From assembly GCA_036491125.1 (NCBI GenBank), contig DASXCO010000195.1:1-32966 (forward strand): 32,966 bases of DNA. Direction: 5' to 3'. Below are positions 31,826 to 32,966 of this stretch, in pieces. The first letter of the stretch is position 1; each line of letters opens with the position of its first letter. Under the pieces are notes generated by a model, which saw only the letters and a list, made by a program, of their open reading frames with translations, made no database searches and was not told where the DNA came from. The position numbers were made by a program, and so were the translations under genes. The stretch is from Acidimicrobiales bacterium (GTDB lineage Bacteria > Actinomycetota > Acidimicrobiia > Acidimicrobiales > AC-9).

Positions 31826-32410
31826 ATGGCCGACGCCGCCGCCGAGCTCGTGGCCAGGGCCAAGTCAGGCGAGCGATCGGCGTTCGAGGATCTCGTCAGG
31901 GAGACATATGCCGACACCTACGCCTTGGCCTTCCGCCTGACCGGCAACGAGGACGACGCCTGCGACGTCCTCCAGGACGCCTACCTGAGGGCGTACCGGT
32001 CCCTGAAGCGATTTCGGGGCGATGCCGCCTTTTCGACCTGGATGTATCGGATCACCGCCAACTGCGCCACCACCCACATGGTGCGCCGGGGTCGGGCCCG
32101 GCACGAGGAGCTGGACAGCGACGCGCCGGTCGCCGACGGTCGGATCGACGGCGATCCCGAGGCCATGGCGAGCGTCACGCTGGAGCTCGGTCGGGTCGCG
32201 ATCGCCCTCCAGGACCTCCCACCGCGCCTGCGGGCCGTGGTCGTCCTGCGCGACATCTACGACCTGCCCCACGAGGCGATCGCCTCGGAGCTCGGCATCA
32301 GCGAGGCGGCGGCCAAGGTCCGCCTGCACCGGGCCCGCAAGAAGCTGCGCGAACGGCTCTTCCCGACCCGGGGGGAGCGACTGGCCGAGGAGCGGGTCCG
32401 TGCGGTGTGA
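31826..32410 (+). CDS. ECF-type RNA polymerase sigma factor
   Basis: The protein has 194 residues. Region 2 is residues about 18-85: FEDLVRETYADTYALAFRLTGN, shown as LVRETYADTYALAFRLTG, DDACDVLQDAYLRAYRSL, and FSTWMYRITANCATTHMVRR, which fits the -10 recognition helix. A variable acidic linker follows. Region 4 is about 125-180: LPPRLRAVVVLRDIYDLPHE, AIASELGISEAAAKVRLHRARKKLRERL, read as AIASELGISEAAAKVRLHRA, the -35 helix-turn-helix. There is no region 3, so it is an ECF (group IV) factor. ATG 31826 is preferred over GTG 31823; GGAGG (31810-31814) is the SD. The next gene overlaps by 11 nt and encodes a zinc-finger anti-sigma factor, so release from that protein is the likely control. Signal unknown. 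Confidence 0.93.
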   Translation: MADAAAELVARAKSGERSAFEDLVRETYADTYALAFRLTGNEDDACDVLQDAYLRAYRSLKRFRGDAAFSTWMYRITANCATTHMVRRGRARHEELDSDAPVADGRIDGDPEAMASVTLELGRVAIALQDLPPRLRAVVVLRDIYDLPHEAIASELGISEAAAKVRLHRARKKLRERLFPTRGERLAEERVRAV

Positions 32411-32849
32411 GGAGGTCGTCGACGCCCTGCCCCAGATCATGGACGGCCTGGAGGCGGCCGATCGCAAGGTCGTGCGTCATATCCAGACCTGCCTGCGCTG
32501 TCAGGCCGAGCTCGTGCAGTACCGCAAGCTCTTCCGCGTCCTTCACCAGATGCGGTCCCAGGGGGCCGAGCCACCTCCCGGGACGGTGGGTCGGCTCCTC
32601 ACCGGGATCGAGGAAGCGGCCGAGCGGGGGGCCATCCGTTCGGCCCTGGCCGGGCGGCGCATGGCGTACGCGGCCGGCCTGACCGCGGCGGCCGGGGCGG
32701 CGGCCACCGCTGGCGTGGTCGTGGTCCTCGCCAGCCGCAGCCGCGGCGGCAAGGTGGGCCTGGTCGGATCGCCGCTGGCAGGCCGGGTGCCGCAGGCGGT
32801 CAGCAGTTTGCCCGGTGCTATCCTCACTCGGAGCCCCCAAGGGCAGTAG
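32400..32849 (+). CDS. Membrane-anchored zinc-finger (ZAS-type) anti-sigma factor
   Basis: The protein has 149 residues from GTG 32400, which overlaps the sigma gene end by 11 nt. The N-terminal domain has VRCEEVVDALPQIMDG, with C3, and HIQTCLRC, the H-x3-C-x2-C motif of zinc-binding anti-sigma domains. A helix (LVQYRKLFRVLHQM) follows. A single transmembrane segment (AAGLTAAAGAAATAGVVVVLA) is predicted at about 95-116, then a short basic, presumably extracytoplasmic tail of about 30 residues. It should hold the ECF sigma factor at the membrane. The last codons and the TAG stop (32847-32849) lie inside tRNA-Trp, which begins at 32840. The tail is too short for a sensor domain of usual kind. 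Confidence 0.85.
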   Translation: MRCEEVVDALPQIMDGLEAADRKVVRHIQTCLRCQAELVQYRKLFRVLHQMRSQGAEPPPGTVGRLLTGIEEAAERGAIRSALAGRRMAYAAGLTAAAGAAATAGVVVVLASRSRGGKVGLVGSPLAGRVPQAVSSLPGAILTRSPQGQ

Positions 32850-32912
32850 CTCAATAGGCAGAGCACCGGTCTCCAAAACCGGCGGTTGGGGGTTCGAGTC
32901 CCTCCTGCCCTG
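32840..32912 (+). tRNA. tRNA-Trp (anticodon CCA)
   Basis: The 73-nt gene has acceptor AGGGCAG/CTGCCCT, D stem GCTC/GAGC, anticodon stem CCGGT/ACCGG enclosing CTCCAAA (anticodon CCA), and T stem GGGGG/CCCTC (one G-T) around TTCGAGT. Discriminator G; CCA not encoded. Its first ten bases are also the 3' end of the anti-sigma gene. It precedes secE, a common bacterial arrangement. Confidence 0.95.
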
Positions 32913-32942
32913 CTCGCCCGGTGACCGGAGCCGAGGATCGCC

Positions 32943-32966
32943 GTGAATCGTCAGACCAAACGTATG
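32943..32966 (+). CDS. secE: Preprotein translocase subunit SecE (start only)
   Basis: Eight codons from GTG 32943 to the window end read MNRQTKRM, a common start of actinobacterial SecE, which anchors the SecYEG channel. GAGG at 32932-32935 is a usable SD. The order rpmG, tRNA-Trp, then this frame supports the call, but the visible part is very short. Confidence 0.6.

Overview
The window is GC-rich (estimated by eye at roughly 70% G+C), gene-dense bacterial chromosome. Four things point to an actinobacterium: codon use, frequent GTG starts, a MptB-like polyprenol-phosphomannose mannosyltransferase, and several genes whose start codon lies 6-10 nt after a TANNNT -10 box (leaderless style). 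The extended NuoG and NuoN linkers and the gene order suggest an uncultured-type lineage such as Acidimicrobiia; that placement is inference.

Region 1 (1-5491, plus strand) is a tetrapyrrole (heme) operon: the 3' end of hemC, a fused uroporphyrinogen-III methyltransferase/synthase (cobA-hemD), hemB and hemL. An IS200/IS605-type element (about 141-1705) sits between hemC and cobA-hemD. Its transposase gene tnpA is a relic: an internal deletion removes the HUH motif and the catalytic Tyr reads as His. Its tnpB is full length with all RuvC residues and the zinc finger. The right end of the element abuts the GTG start of cobA-hemD and supplies that gene's Shine-Dalgarno sequence.

Region 2 (5497-22342) holds a menaquinone/geranylgeranyl reductase gene on the minus strand, divergent from a complete 14-gene nuoABCDEFGHIJKLMN operon for respiratory complex I. 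Most operon junctions are 1-8 nt overlaps (TGATG, ATGA, GTGA).

Region 3 (22413-29074) is a set of mostly single genes: a large membrane protein joining a degenerate metallophosphoesterase module to a DUF2156 (MprF-like) domain, a PNKP-like HAD phosphatase, HtpX protease, YajQ, tRNA-Tyr, a RidA protein and a secreted G1-family (eqolisin-like) glutamic peptidase. The peptidase gene is followed by a perfect 14-bp hairpin.

Region 4 (29165-32966) has a MptB-like mannosyltransferase, a phosphinothricin-acetyltransferase-like GNAT enzyme, and then the conserved information-processing cluster tRNA-Thr, tRNA-Met, rpmG (L33), tRNA-Trp, secE (start only). An ECF sigma factor and its zinc-finger membrane anti-sigma factor are inserted in that cluster between rpmG and tRNA-Trp. 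The anti-sigma stop codon lies inside the tRNA-Trp gene.

The best candidates for something unusual are the TnpB element with decayed TnpA in an essential operon, the phosphoesterase-DUF2156 fusion, and the sigma/anti-sigma pair that overlaps a tRNA gene. No CRISPR array, rRNA, phage or plasmid module was seen.
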